A DNA stretch of 64,000 nucleotides from Vagococcus luciliae. GTDB taxonomy: Bacteria > Bacillota > Bacilli > Lactobacillales > Vagococcaceae. Positions 48,406 to 58,017 of this stretch are shown here, one piece after another (the stretch's first letter is position 1; each line of letters begins with the position of its first letter). The translations under genes were made by a program, and so were the position numbers. The notes beneath the pieces are model-generated. The model did no database searches. It saw nothing but the letters and a program-made list of their open reading frames with translations, and was not told the origin of the DNA. Location of the stretch: contig NZ_CP102451.1 of the NCBI RefSeq assembly GCF_024637875.1, positions 1 to 64,000 of the forward strand, read 5' to 3'.

Positions 48406-48780
48406 CTAACGTTTTAAAAATAAAATAATACTACCGATAATCAAAACAACATAAATCATTAATGTTACTAAAAAAGCAAGCCGCCACAAAATCTTAAAAT
48501 AGCGTCGATAATTGATATCATGAAAATAATAAGCAAGCATAATTGCAACAATCATCCCTATGAAAAAAATCATTAAAAAGACATATGCTAAAAAGCTTTT
48601 ACCCAACGTTCCTACGGATACAAAGTGAAGCCCTATAAAAAAGAACGGTGTTACTATATCAGGTGTTTTTATACCATACTTTTTATCAATATTTGTTTTT
48701 TTTACAAGTAAATTACTTGCAATAATCACTATAACTGGAAATAAGTACCAAAAAAATAGTGCAACTGTAAAATTTGGCAT
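48406..48780 (-). CDS. DUF3397 family membrane protein
   Basis: 124-residue membrane protein with about four hydrophobic helices and the family core KKYGIKTPDIVTPFFFIGLH. Function unknown. It is placed beside mraZ in Lactobacillales, but here it has its own terminator between it and mraZ, so it is a separate transcript. Confidence 0.88.
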   Translation of the reverse strand: MPNFTVALFFWYLFPVIVIIASNLLVKKTNIDKKYGIKTPDIVTPFFFIGLHFVSVGTLGKSFLAYVFLMIFFIGMIVAIMLAYYFHDINYRRYFKILWRLAFLVTLMIYVVLIIGSIILFLKR

Positions 48781-48949
48781 TCTTTTTATCCCTTCGTAGA
48801 CATTTAATTAATTCTATTATAAGCATTACTCTGCTGTCTTTCAATTTATTTAAGCATTTTTTTACATTTTATTGATTTTCTTGCTATTTTTATAAATCTC
48901 ATTGTAAAATATAGCATAATAACTATAATATTGGAGTGAATACAACATA

Positions 48950-49069
48950 ATGGATAAAAAACCACAATCAACATTTAACAAAATCACTAAAATTGTAATA
49001 TGGATCATGCTTATTGTAACGGTTGGCGGATTAGTTTTAACCTCTTTAGCAGCCTTAGGACTTATTTAG
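48950..49069 (+). CDS. DUF4044 family small membrane protein
   Basis: 39-residue protein: basic/polar N terminus (MDKKPQSTFNKITK) then one transmembrane helix (about 15-38) rich in Val, Leu and Gly. GGAGTG lies 9 bases before the ATG and a strong terminator follows. It matches the DUF4044 family, commonly encoded next to the mraZ region in Enterococcaceae. Role unknown. Confidence 0.8.
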   Translation: MDKKPQSTFNKITKIVIWIMLIVTVGGLVLTSLAALGLI

Positions 49070-49077
49070 TCAAAAAA

Positions 49078-49113
49078 GATCACTAACATGTTAAATTGTT
49101 AGTGGTCTTTTTT
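49078..49113. terminator. Terminator between DUF4044 gene and recN
   Basis: GA-CACTAACA/TGTTAGTG-TC stem with T-run on the plus strand and A-run before it; serves both convergent genes. Confidence 0.85.
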
Positions 49114-50775
49114 GGCTAAAGATAATAATTCCTTAGCATGTTCTTTTGTTAACTCAGTAACATCTGCCCCAGATAACATTCTTGCTATTTCATTGACCCG
49201 TTCCGTTTCTGTTAATTCATTAACAACTGTTTGCGTACGATTATCCTTCACTACTTTTCTAATAAAGTATTGCGTATCAGCAATAGCTGCAACTTGTGGT
49301 AAATGGGTAATACAAAGAACTTGCGAATATTTTCCTATTTGATGAATTTTTTCAGCAATTGCTTGAGCTACTCTTCCACTAACACCCGTATCTACCTCAT
49401 CAAATACAATACTTGTCACTGATTGTGTGGCAGAAAAAATAGTTTTTAAAGCTAACATAATACGAGATAATTCTCCACCTGAAACAATTTTTGTTAATGG
49501 CTTAGGAGATTCACCAACATTAGTAGATAAATAGAATTCAATTTTATCTAGTCCATTTATTGTCAATTCAGTCTCTATAAAATTAACTTTAAAGATTGCC
49601 TGTTCCATGTAAAGACTCGCTAATTGTTTCATGATATTTTTTTCTAATACTTTTGCAACACCATGACGTATTTGACTAATATTTTTGGCTAATTTATTTA
49701 ACTCATTTTTTTCCTGTTCTAATTTTTCTGTTAATTTATTAACATCCGTTGTGTTTCCTAATTCTTCCGACAATTCCTCTGATATACCTTTAAAGTATTC
49801 TAATATTTCACCAACGCTATCACCATATTTTCTTTTCAACTGTCTAATGACATCTAGTCTATTTTCAATGACAATCAGTCGCTCATCATCCATCTCTAGC
49901 TGCTCCAAAGAACTACTAACTCTTCCAGTTGCTTCTTGCAAAGAGTAATAGGCTGTTCTTAATAATTCTGTTGTTTCAGCGTACTCATCATCAATCGTTT
50001 CTATTTGTTCCATTTCAGTCATCGCAGCACCACTTAATGTGACAGCATTTAGTTCTTCATTATCTAAATATTGATAGGTTTTTTTTAATGAATCCATAAT
50101 TTTTTGGAAATTCATTAATTTACGTCGTTCCTCAATTAAAGTTTCTTCTTCTCCATTCGTCAACTGTGCTGATTCTATTTCTTTATACTGAAACGTCAAC
50201 ATATCCATTCGTTGAACAAATTCTTTTTCATTATTTAATAAATGATTGACGTGCTCTTTAAGAGACATGTAGTTCTTAAATTTTTCTTGATAAACTGTTA
50301 ATTCATTACCTAATTGTTGCATGCCATATTGATCTAATAAATGCAAATGATTAGAAACATGCATTAATTCTTGATGTTCATTTTGACCATGAATATCTAC
50401 TATATATGGTCCTATTTCTCGTAATATTTTTGTAGTAACAAGTTGTCCGTTAATGCGACAATTATTTCGTCCGGTACGATAAATTTCACGCTGTATAACC
50501 AATTGTCCATCTGATGGCTCTATTCCATTTTTCTCCAAAAAAGTTGCTACATCTTCATTATCTGACACAAAAAAAGACCCTTCAATACGACACTTTTCTG
50601 CCCCATCTCGTATATAATCAATTGATCCTCTGCCACCAGCGATAAGTCCCATTGCATCTATAATAATTGATTTCCCCGCGCCGGTTTCACCTGTTAAAAC
50701 GGTCATGCCTTCTCGAAAAGGAATTGTTAAATTAGAAATAATTGCAAAATCCTGAACTGTTAATTCTTGAATCAT
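49099..50775 (-). CDS. recN: DNA repair protein RecN
   Basis: SMC-like ATPase acting early in double-strand break repair. 558 residues: Walker A VLTGETGAGKSII (about residue 30), coiled-coil arms (about 150-370), signature VSGGELSRIMLALK and Walker B IVFDEVDTGVSG. The start at 50775 (MIQELTVQDFAII) matches family openings; an upstream GTG/ATG pair sits too near GGAG. Confidence 0.97.
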   Translation of the reverse strand: MIQELTVQDFAIISNLTIPFREGMTVLTGETGAGKSIIIDAMGLIAGGRGSIDYIRDGAEKCRIEGSFFVSDNEDVATFLEKNGIEPSDGQLVIQREIYRTGRNNCRINGQLVTTKILREIGPYIVDIHGQNEHQELMHVSNHLHLLDQYGMQQLGNELTVYQEKFKNYMSLKEHVNHLLNNEKEFVQRMDMLTFQYKEIESAQLTNGEEETLIEERRKLMNFQKIMDSLKKTYQYLDNEELNAVTLSGAAMTEMEQIETIDDEYAETTELLRTAYYSLQEATGRVSSSLEQLEMDDERLIVIENRLDVIRQLKRKYGDSVGEILEYFKGISEELSEELGNTTDVNKLTEKLEQEKNELNKLAKNISQIRHGVAKVLEKNIMKQLASLYMEQAIFKVNFIETELTINGLDKIEFYLSTNVGESPKPLTKIVSGGELSRIMLALKTIFSATQSVTSIVFDEVDTGVSGRVAQAIAEKIHQIGKYSQVLCITHLPQVAAIADTQYFIRKVVKDNRTQTVVNELTETERVNEIARMLSGADVTELTKEHAKELLSLAKKDH

Positions 50776-50791
50776 ATCGGTCATCACTCCA

Positions 50792-51238
50792 TTATGTCAT
50801 AGATAAAATTTCTCTTTCTAACATACGCGCTTGTTCATGGGTTCGCGTAATAATCAGTAATTTATCATCGTTAGATACAACAGTAAATAAACTTTCTTCA
50901 TAAACAAACTCGACTAATTTACCAATAATTACTCCAACCCCAGGCTCTAATTGGAGATTCACTAAATTGTCCATCGTGTCAATACTGATAAATGATGTTC
51001 CCATCATTTTTTCTAAACGACGCTTTTCAGCTGTGTCATTTTTAGGTAAAAAATATTTAAAAACCCCATTTTCATCAACTTGTTTAATTAAATTTAATTC
51101 TTTAATGTCTCTTGATACAGTTGCTTGTGTGACAGGTATCCCCCGCTCTTTTAAAATTATAACTAGCTCTTCTTGTTTCCCAACATTTTCCTCAAATATT
51201 ATTTTTTTTATTAGTTTTTGTCGTTCGGATTTTCTCAT
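50792..51238 (-). CDS. argR: ArgR/AhrC arginine repressor
   Basis: 148 residues: winged helix (SERQKLIKKIIFEENVGKQEEL, TQATVSRDIKELN) and C-terminal oligomerisation domain with PGVGVIIGKLVE-type GTIAGDDT-equivalent region. It regulates arginine metabolism and lies between tlyA and recN in the usual Bacilli order. Confidence 0.95.
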   Translation of the reverse strand: MRKSERQKLIKKIIFEENVGKQEELVIILKERGIPVTQATVSRDIKELNLIKQVDENGVFKYFLPKNDTAEKRRLEKMMGTSFISIDTMDNLVNLQLEPGVGVIIGKLVEFVYEESLFTVVSNDDKLLIITRTHEQARMLEREILSMT

Positions 51239-51255
51239 ACTCAGCCTGACCTCTC

Positions 51256-52083
51256 TTATTCATTCAAGTGATTGTGGGCTCTTTCTACTAACTCTTCTGG
51301 TATTTCACGTCCCAGATAATTTCCGGTTGTTTGGCAAGGTTTTAAGTAAGCAAGAAACTCTATATTCCCTTCACCGCCAGTAATTGGAGAATAATCTAAC
51401 TGCACGACATCAAATTGAGATTCCGTCATCATACTGATCATTTTATTCAATACATCCATATGCACTTTTTTATCTCGAATAATTCCCTTTTTTCCCACTT
51501 GTTCTTTTCCTGCTTCAAATTGTGGTTTAATCAATGCCACAACTTCTCCATCTTCCGAAATGATGTCTCGTAATACTGGAATAATCAATTTTAATGAAAT
51601 AAACGAGACATCAATTGTGGCAATATTGGGTTGACCTAATTTAAAATCCGATAACTTAGAATATCTAAAATTCGTTTTTTCCATGACTTCAACACGTTCA
51701 TCTTGTCTTAATTTCCATGCGAGTTGATTAGAACCGACATCCAGAGCGTAACTCATCATTGCCCCATTTTGTAAGGCAACATCAGTAAATCCCCCAGTTG
51801 ATGACCCAATATCCAATAAGGTTCGATTTGAAAAATCAATATTAAATACTTCAATTGCTTTTTCTAGTTTCAATCCACCACGAGACACATATTTCATTAC
51901 TTGCCCTTTTAATCTAAGTTCAGTTGTAGTCGGAATTTTTTCTCCGGGTTTGTCATAGCGAATATTTTTTTCATCACAAACTAAACCAGCCATAACTGTC
52001 CGTTTTGCTTTTTCTCTTGTTTCACACAGTCCTTGTTGCACTAAAAGAACATCAACACGTTCTTTTCCTACTTTTTCTTTCAT
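51256..52083 (-). CDS. tlyA: TlyA/YqxC family rRNA 2'-O-methyltransferase
   Basis: 275 residues: N-terminal S4 domain (RVDVLLVQQGLCETREKAKRTVMAG) and an FtsJ-type methyltransferase with SAM loop LLDIGSSTGGFTDVALQ and ALDVGSNQLAWKLR. The family methylates rRNA; labels as hemolysin come from early work. Overlaps ispA by four bases. Confidence 0.94.
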   Translation of the reverse strand: MKEKVGKERVDVLLVQQGLCETREKAKRTVMAGLVCDEKNIRYDKPGEKIPTTTELRLKGQVMKYVSRGGLKLEKAIEVFNIDFSNRTLLDIGSSTGGFTDVALQNGAMMSYALDVGSNQLAWKLRQDERVEVMEKTNFRYSKLSDFKLGQPNIATIDVSFISLKLIIPVLRDIISEDGEVVALIKPQFEAGKEQVGKKGIIRDKKVHMDVLNKMISMMTESQFDVVQLDYSPITGGEGNIEFLAYLKPCQTTGNYLGREIPEELVERAHNHLNE

Positions 52084-52982
52084 ACTATTTCCTTCAATTC
52101 TTTTAGTATTTCATCTAATATTGTCAAATCATTTATTGGTCGTTTTAATTCTAATTTGACTTGATTCAATGCTTCTTGCGCCTCATCACATTGCTCATAA
52201 AAAGCTTCTTTAGCACCAGATAATCCCAATAGGGACACATAAGTTGATTTATTTAACTTTTCATCACTACCAGTGTGTTTACCGATTAACGTCTCATCTC
52301 CAATAACATCAAGTAAATCATCACGGATTTGAAATGCAATCCCTAAAGCAGTTGCATACTGTTCTAGTTTATCCTGGACAACGATAGTAGCGTCAGCTAT
52401 AATACAAGCCATTTCGACAGCACTTTTTATTAGTGCTCCTGTTTTTTTCTCATGAATTTTCTGTAACCCTTCTAAGGAAACTTGCCTATTTTCAGCCTGT
52501 ATATCTTCTACTTGTCCTGCAATCATTCCTTTTGTACCAGCACTAGCTGATAATATTCCCATGATTTTAACTAGCTTTTCAGGGTCAATATCAGCCAAAG
52601 ATAATAAGTGAAACGCTTCAGTTAACAACCCGTCTCCTGCCAAAATAGCTAATGCTTCTCCAAATTCAATATGATTTGTTGGCATTCCACGACGTAAGTC
52701 ATCATCATCCATCGCTGGCAAATCATCATGAATCAACGAATAGGTATGAACCATTTCAAGTGAACTTGCCACATCATATTCAGACTGTGTAATAGAGTAA
52801 TCCAATAAATCTAACGTTGCTAAAAAAAGAAGTGGACGAAATTTTTTTCCACCCGCTTTAATAGAATAAATCATTGACTTAGTTAATTCTTCTCCAATCG
52901 TTTCTTTCTGAAGAAACTCACAGATGCTTTGTTCAATCTTTGGTGCATTCATTGCGACAAAATCAGAATAATTTGTCATCAT
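52080..52982 (-). CDS. ispA: Farnesyl/geranyl diphosphate synthase
   Basis: Makes farnesyl diphosphate for undecaprenyl phosphate and quinones. 300 residues with first Asp-rich motif IHDDLPAMDDDDLRRG (about residue 84) and second QIRDDLLDVIGDE (about 223), plus KKFRPLLFLA. Follows xseB directly. Confidence 0.96.
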   Translation of the reverse strand: MMTNYSDFVAMNAPKIEQSICEFLQKETIGEELTKSMIYSIKAGGKKFRPLLFLATLDLLDYSITQSEYDVASSLEMVHTYSLIHDDLPAMDDDDLRRGMPTNHIEFGEALAILAGDGLLTEAFHLLSLADIDPEKLVKIMGILSASAGTKGMIAGQVEDIQAENRQVSLEGLQKIHEKKTGALIKSAVEMACIIADATIVVQDKLEQYATALGIAFQIRDDLLDVIGDETLIGKHTGSDEKLNKSTYVSLLGLSGAKEAFYEQCDEAQEALNQVKLELKRPINDLTILDEILKELKEIV

Positions 52983-53209
52983 TACTCTCCTTTAGATTCA
53001 AACTCTATTTCTTGACCATCTTGACTCATGACTTTTGTTAAGGTCTTTTCTGCATTAGCTAATGTTTCTTGGCACTGCTTACTTAATTCTACACCACGTT
53101 GAAATTCTTCTAAAGCTATTTCTAACGGAACATCTCCTGATTCAAGTCCTTTAATAATCGTTTCTAACTCTTCCATTGATTCTTCAAACGTTTGTTTTTC
53201 TTTGGTCAT
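52982..53209 (-). CDS. xseB: Exonuclease VII small subunit
   Basis: 75 residues, with the conserved FEESMEELETIIKGLESGDVPLEIALEEFQRGVEL pattern of paired helices (opening motif FEESMEELETI). It binds XseA to form exonuclease VII. It overlaps xseA by four bases. Confidence 0.96.
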   Translation of the reverse strand: MTKEKQTFEESMEELETIIKGLESGDVPLEIALEEFQRGVELSKQCQETLANAEKTLTKVMSQDGQEIEFESKGE

Positions 53210-54555
53210 ATCATCCCATCGCTTTCTATTTCTTTTACAATTGTTATTATTTTACCATCTGATACATTTAACGTCACTTCATCTTCAATTTTAACATCTG
53301 ATACGCTTTTTACAATATGTTGTTGTTTCGTAACATAACTATATCCTCTGCTCATTGTTTTTAAAGGACTTAATAAATCAAGTGATTCAGCCGCTTGATA
53401 AAAATGCTTTTCTTTATTAAGTAACAGCTGTTGCATCGAACGATTAAGTGATTGTTCAAAAAAAGTAAGCTCTTGATGACGTCTTTTTATTTGTTCTGAA
53501 GGATTTTTAAGCATTAATTTTTCAGATTGCTTTTGCCACTGCGTTTGTTTTTCATGCAATGTATTTGTAATGGTTTGTTTCAAACGTCTGTCTAAACCAT
53601 CTAATTGTAAGTAAAAGGCTTCGTATAATCTATTCGGTTGCTTAAACATCACTGACTGACTCAATTTATCATAGTTAGCCCGTTTATGTTTCAACTGATT
53701 ATTTAATGCATTGTATAAACGCATTTGTTTTTCACGAATTTTTATTAACTCTTCTTTTAATACTGGAACTGCTAATTCTGCAGCTGCAGTAGGTGTTGCT
53801 GCTCTAACATCGGCCACTAAATCAGTCAGTGTCGTATCTGTTTCATGCCCGACAGATGAAATAACAGGCGTTCTGGATTCGAATACCGCCCTTACAACTT
53901 CCTCCGTATTAAAAGACCATAAATCCTCAATAGAACCTCCACCACGACCAACAATCATGGTATCAAAACTTCCTATCTCATTAATTTCTCTAATCCGTTG
54001 AGCAATTTCTTTAGAGGCATCGTCTCCTTGAACTTTTGTTGGAAATAAAACGAGTTGCGCAATCGGATAACGTCTTTGAATAGTTGTGATAATATCTTTA
54101 ATTACCGCGCCACTAGGACTAGTGACAACTGCAATACGTTTAGGATATTTAATTAATGGTTGTTTATGACTTTCTTTAAATAGCCCTTCTTGATTTAGTA
54201 AACTTTTAAGCTGTTCATAGGCTTGATAGAGAGCTCCTACACCATCTGGTTCCATATGATCAATATAAATTTGATAATTTCCTGATGCTTCATAAAGAGA
54301 AATTCGACCAACTACTAAAACTTTCATGCCTTCTTCTGGTTGAAATTTTAATTTTTGATAAGCACCTTTAAACATCACCGCAGATAATTTAGCTTTTTCA
54401 TCCTTCAAGCTAAAATATTGATGACTGTTTGCTCTAGGTCTAAAATTTGATACTTCTCCAGTTAAATAAACTTTCTCCAAATAAGGATCTGCTTCAAATT
54501 TTCGTTTTAAATACCTTGTTAAGGCTGTTACTGTTAAATAATTTTTTCCCGTCAT
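53206..54555 (-). CDS. xseA: Exonuclease VII large subunit
   Basis: 449 residues: N-terminal OB fold (YLTGEVSNFRPRANSHQYFSLKDE in part: LTGEVSNFR, HQYFSLKD), catalytic domain with VTSPSGAVIKDI, VGRGGGSIEDLWSFN, and a long C-terminal coiled coil that docks XseB. Degrades single-stranded DNA. Its start overlaps the folD stop. Confidence 0.97.
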   Translation of the reverse strand: MTGKNYLTVTALTRYLKRKFEADPYLEKVYLTGEVSNFRPRANSHQYFSLKDEKAKLSAVMFKGAYQKLKFQPEEGMKVLVVGRISLYEASGNYQIYIDHMEPDGVGALYQAYEQLKSLLNQEGLFKESHKQPLIKYPKRIAVVTSPSGAVIKDIITTIQRRYPIAQLVLFPTKVQGDDASKEIAQRIREINEIGSFDTMIVGRGGGSIEDLWSFNTEEVVRAVFESRTPVISSVGHETDTTLTDLVADVRAATPTAAAELAVPVLKEELIKIREKQMRLYNALNNQLKHKRANYDKLSQSVMFKQPNRLYEAFYLQLDGLDRRLKQTITNTLHEKQTQWQKQSEKLMLKNPSEQIKRRHQELTFFEQSLNRSMQQLLLNKEKHFYQAAESLDLLSPLKTMSRGYSYVTKQQHIVKSVSDVKIEDEVTLNVSDGKIITIVKEIESDGMI

Positions 54556-55415
54556 TCTTTTTCTTCACCGCAATACTTTCTTCCCTGGTTCATGGTTTGC
54601 TCCATTAACATCGTTATAGTCATTGGTCCAACGCCTCCTGGAACAGGTGTGATGGCACTAACTTTTGGCAATACATCTTGGTAATCAACATCTCCAACTA
54701 ATTTGCCCTCACTATTACGATTCATTCCAACATCAACCACAACGGCTCCTTCTTTCACATAATCTGATGTGATAAATTCGGCTTGTCCAATTGCAGCTAC
54801 CAACACGTCTGCCGTTAGCGTTTCATTTTTCAAATTTTTTGTTTTTGAATGAGCAATTGTCACAGTCGCATCCTCATTTAACATCATATGTATCAATGGT
54901 TTACCGACGATATTACTTCGACCGATAATCACAACTTTTTTCCCAGCAAGTTGAATATTATGCTCTTTTAACAAAGTAATAATGCCATATGGAGTACATG
55001 GATGCATGTCTGGATCTCCTACAAATAATTTTCCAACATTTAAAGGATGGAAACCATCCACATCCTTTCTAGGATCAATGGCTAATAATACTTTTTCTTC
55101 ATCTATATGTTTTGGTAGTGGTAGTTGTACTAAAATTCCATCCACTGAATCATCTTGATTGTATGATTCAATAATTGATAAAAGATCTTCTTCTTTAATC
55201 GTTATATCTAATCGTCTCACAATTGAATTAAATCCTATTTTTTGTGCTGATTTCTCTTTATTTTTAACATATACCTTACTTGCACTATCTTCTCCGATTA
55301 AAATGACCACAAGTGTTGGTATACGATAACCTTTATTTTTCCATTCTGTCACTTCATTGGCTAAATCTTCTTGCATTTTGTTCGCTAATGCTTTCCCATC
55401 CAAAATTACTGTCAT
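54552..55415 (-). CDS. folD: Bifunctional methylenetetrahydrofolate dehydrogenase/cyclohydrolase FolD
   Basis: 287 residues: catalytic Lys region YVKNKEKSAQKIG, DGILVQLPLPKHI, DVDGFHPLNVG, VVIIGRSNIVGKP, and PVPGGVGPMTITMLMEQT. The start at 55415 (MTVILDGK) is preferred over the ATG that touches GAGGGG. First gene of the run folD-xseA-xseB-ispA-tlyA-argR-recN, whose genes overlap or nearly abut. Confidence 0.97.
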   Translation of the reverse strand: MTVILDGKALANKMQEDLANEVTEWKNKGYRIPTLVVILIGEDSASKVYVKNKEKSAQKIGFNSIVRRLDITIKEEDLLSIIESYNQDDSVDGILVQLPLPKHIDEEKVLLAIDPRKDVDGFHPLNVGKLFVGDPDMHPCTPYGIITLLKEHNIQLAGKKVVIIGRSNIVGKPLIHMMLNEDATVTIAHSKTKNLKNETLTADVLVAAIGQAEFITSDYVKEGAVVVDVGMNRNSEGKLVGDVDYQDVLPKVSAITPVPGGVGPMTITMLMEQTMNQGRKYCGEEKE

Positions 55416-55494
55416 AGTCTCCATCCCCTCATTTTTTCATTTCATTTTATTGTATCATAAGATGTTTAGTAAATATTTTATGCCACTGTTAAAT

Positions 55495-55558
55495 AAAAAA
55501 AACTAATTATGACAATATCCCTTTTTATTAATTAAAGGCTATTTTATCATAATTAGTT
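55495..55558 (-). terminator. Terminator of the 209-residue coiled-coil gene
   Basis: Outer perfect 12-bp stem AACTAATTATGA/TCATAATTAGTT enclosing a smaller CCTTT/AAAGG hairpin, followed by eight T on the minus strand. It separates nusB and the coiled-coil gene from folD. Confidence 0.88.
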
Positions 55559-55595
55559 CTTATTATACTATGAATTCATTTTTCAACAATAAAAA

Positions 55596-56225
55596 TTACT
55601 GAACATTTTCACTTCTATTTACTTCTTCTAAAATACTATCTGCTCGTTCTCGTAATTCTTTTACATCAGTTCTAGCTTTTTCCAATCGTTGATCAGTTGT
55701 TTCTTTTAGTTCACTTATTTCTCTTTCTTTTGCATGATATTTTTCTTGTGCATCTGTTATCTCTTGATTTAAGCGATTAATTTCTTCGATTTTTTGTTGG
55801 ATTTCATCTGCTTTCGCTTTTAACTCTGCTTCTTTTTGCTCTCTTTCAGATACTATATTGTCTGTTAGCTGAGCACTATACGCTTGCTCTTGAGCATATA
55901 GTTGTCTTAACTGAGCTACTTCAGATTCTAAATTACTAATACGTTCTTGTTTTTTATTAATATCAGATTCTTTACTTTGCAACTCTTTCTTTTTAGCTTC
56001 AATCGCTATCTTATTTTCTTTTAATTTAACCGAATTATTCTTTAACTCATTATCACGACTATCAATTTTACCTTTTAATGTGTCTAACACTACTTGAATA
56101 CGAGAAACATTTTCTTCTCCACCCCAAGTAAGTATACCACTCGCATAAACTACCATCCCGCCAAACACTAAACAAACTAACAGACTCCCAAACACTAATA
56201 CACGCTTATTAAATCTCTTTTTCAT
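55596..56225 (-). CDS. Membrane-anchored or secreted coiled-coil protein, family not recognised
   Basis: 209 residues: basic N terminus (MKKRFNKR), one hydrophobic helix (about 9-28) ending ASGILTW, then one uninterrupted Glu/Lys/Gln coiled coil to about residue 200. No lipobox or catalytic motif. AAGAGGAG lies before the ATG. It has its own promoter and terminator and splits the conserved nusB-folD neighbourhood. It may be a surface-exposed rod or spacer; no function can be assigned. Confidence 0.8.
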   Translation of the reverse strand: MKKRFNKRVLVFGSLLVCLVFGGMVVYASGILTWGGEENVSRIQVVLDTLKGKIDSRDNELKNNSVKLKENKIAIEAKKKELQSKESDINKKQERISNLESEVAQLRQLYAQEQAYSAQLTDNIVSEREQKEAELKAKADEIQQKIEEINRLNQEITDAQEKYHAKEREISELKETTDQRLEKARTDVKELRERADSILEEVNRSENVQ

Positions 56226-56398
56226 TCTTATTCTCCTCTTTATAGTTAGAAATACGCTATAAATTGGATCTGCTCCTTACTTCATATAGTTTTCGTTGAA
56301 TTAACCAATCCTGTGAAAAAACTTTATTGTTTTTTATTAATGATTAATTGTATCCTTTATATTACTCAATTTACCAAACCCTTTATACAGCAAGATTT

Positions 56399-56427
56399 AT
56401 TATGCCTTGCTTAACTTTTTTTATCAA
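56399..56427 (-). promoter_or_regulatory. Promoter of the 209-residue coiled-coil gene
   Basis: TTGATA, 17-bp spacer, CATAAT; the leader would be about 165 bases and contains a short AGCAAG/CTTGCT hairpin overlapping the -10. The rest of 56226-56524 shows no gene or known RNA motif. Confidence 0.65.
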
Positions 56428-56524
56428 TCTTTATGCCTATAAATTAACATTTGTTATATATAACAGATATTTTTTCACAAAAAAAAGAAAGAACAAAAGA
56501 AATTAATCAGTTGTCCTCTCTTTA

Positions 56525-56968
56525 TTACATCGTTTCTTTTTCAATATCTTCTAAAACGGATGATAAAACACCATTAATAAAACGTTTAGACTCATCATCA
56601 CTATACGTTTTAGCTAACTCAAGCGCCTCGTTTAACGATACTTTATTTGGTATATCTTTTAAATACAGCATTTCAAAAATGGCTAGACGTAAAATAATCA
56701 AATCAGCTTTAGCTAAACGATTAATTTTCCACCCTTTCAAATGTTTTTCAATCACTTCGTCAAGTATGCCTTGTTTTTCCATAATTCCAGTTACAGCCAC
56801 TTCTAAATAAGTAGGAATTACTAAATCTTCTTCCTCTAACTCAAAACACTCATCCATTAGTGATAGTGTATAACTGATTGAATCAATAATCGCAGCATCT
56901 TCTTGATACATCATTGAAAAAATTGTTTGAAAAGCTACTTCTCTTAATTGGTGTCTTGTTAATCCCAC
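56525..56968 (-). CDS. nusB: Transcription antitermination factor NusB
   Basis: All-helical RNA-binding protein of the ribosomal antitermination complex. About 147 residues from a GTG at 56968 (reading GLTRHQLREVAFQTIF), which has GAGGA 8-9 bases upstream and lies one base after the asp23 stop; longer in-frame starts exist but would overlap asp23. Seen: IILRLAIFEMLYLKDIPNKVSLNEALELAKTYSDDESKRFINGVL (core motifs LRLAIFEML and NEALELAK). Confidence 0.94.
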   Translation of the reverse strand: MGLTRHQLREVAFQTIFSMMYQEDAAIIDSISYTLSLMDECFELEEEDLVIPTYLEVAVTGIMEKQGILDEVIEKHLKGWKINRLAKADLIILRLAIFEMLYLKDIPNKVSLNEALELAKTYSDDESKRFINGVLSSVLEDIEKETM

Positions 56969-56969
56969 T

Positions 56970-57398
56970 CTAATCTTCCTCATCTTCTGAATCAAATAAT
57001 TCATTTAAATCTGGCAATGTTGTTTTTTCAGGAACAACGCCAACAACATGGACATTTACTTCTGCTATCTCTAAATCTGTCATATAAAGAACCTGTTGTT
57101 TCACCTTTTCTTGCATATCAATGGCTGTTTTAGGCACTGATACACCATAATTCAAGAAGCAATACAGGTCAATTTTAATCTTGCCAGCATCAGTTGTTAA
57201 ATACACACCTTTGTCATGAACAGAACTTCCAAAAAGTTCAGCAACATTAGATGCTAAGTTACCGCGCATACCATAAACACCAGATACTTTGGATGCAGCA
57301 ATACCAACAATAACTTCTATGACTTCAGGAGCAACAACAATTTCTCCATCAATCGCTTGATTTTGGTTACTTAATACCAAATTTTTATTTTCTGACAT
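56970..57398 (-). CDS. Asp23/Gls24 family protein (YqhY-like)
   Basis: 142-residue Asp23-family protein with GEIVVAPEVIEVIVGIAASKVSGVYGM (core APEVIEVI and GVYGMRG) and LYCFLNYGVSVPKTA. In Bacillus the YqhY homologue lies with nusB and influences acetyl-CoA carboxylase. It is in the same order here: efp, asp23-like, nusB. Confidence 0.92.
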   Translation of the reverse strand: MSENKNLVLSNQNQAIDGEIVVAPEVIEVIVGIAASKVSGVYGMRGNLASNVAELFGSSVHDKGVYLTTDAGKIKIDLYCFLNYGVSVPKTAIDMQEKVKQQVLYMTDLEIAEVNVHVVGVVPEKTTLPDLNELFDSEDEED

Positions 57399-57422
57399 TA
57401 AACTTCCTCCTTTAGTTTATCA

Positions 57423-57980
57423 CTATGCACGAGAAACATATGACCCGTCGGATGTATTAATAATCAAACGGTCACCAGCATTAATAAAGAATGGTACTTG
57501 GACAACTAACCCTGTTTCCATAACAGCAGGTTTTGATCCCCCTGATGATGTATCTCCTTTAATTCCTGGTTCTGTTTCTTTGACTTCTAATTCTACCGTA
57601 TTTGGAAGATTTATTCCAATAGTTTCTGTTCCATACATCATAATATGACATTCGCTATTTTCTAATAAGTAATTTAATTCTTCTGCTATTTGTTCTTGTG
57701 GTAACTCTAACTGCTCATAAGTATCCATATCCATAAACACATAACTACCACCAGACTCATAAAGATATTGCATTTTTTTATTATCTATTTGAGCTTTTGC
57801 GACTTTTTCTCCACCACGAAATGTTTTTTCAGCAGTATTTCCATTTCGTAAATTTTTTAATTTTGTTCGAACAAACGCTGCACCTTTTCCTGGTTTAACA
57901 TGTTGAAATTCAATGACACGATAAATATTACCATCTACTTCAATTGTTAAGCCTGTTTTTAAATCATTAACTGATATCAT
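57423..57980 (-). CDS. efp: Elongation factor P
   Basis: 185 residues, three beta-barrel domains. The modified lysine lies in [17 protein letters not shown] (Lys about position 32), and the ending [12 protein letters not shown]-type motif ([11 protein letters not shown]) is intact. It relieves ribosome stalling at polyproline. Confidence 0.97.
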   Translation of the reverse strand: MISVNDLKTGLTIEVDGNIYRVIEFQHVKPGKGAAFVRTKLKNLRNGNTAEKTFRGGEKVAKAQIDNKKMQYLYESGGSYVFMDMDTYEQLELPQEQIAEELNYLLENSECHIMMYGTETIGINLPNTVELEVKETEPGIKGDTSSGGSKPAVMETGLVVQVPFFINAGDRLIINTSDGSYVSRA

Positions 57981-58017
57981 AACGGCCTCCTAAAATACTA
58001 TTTTTCACATGAATTAT

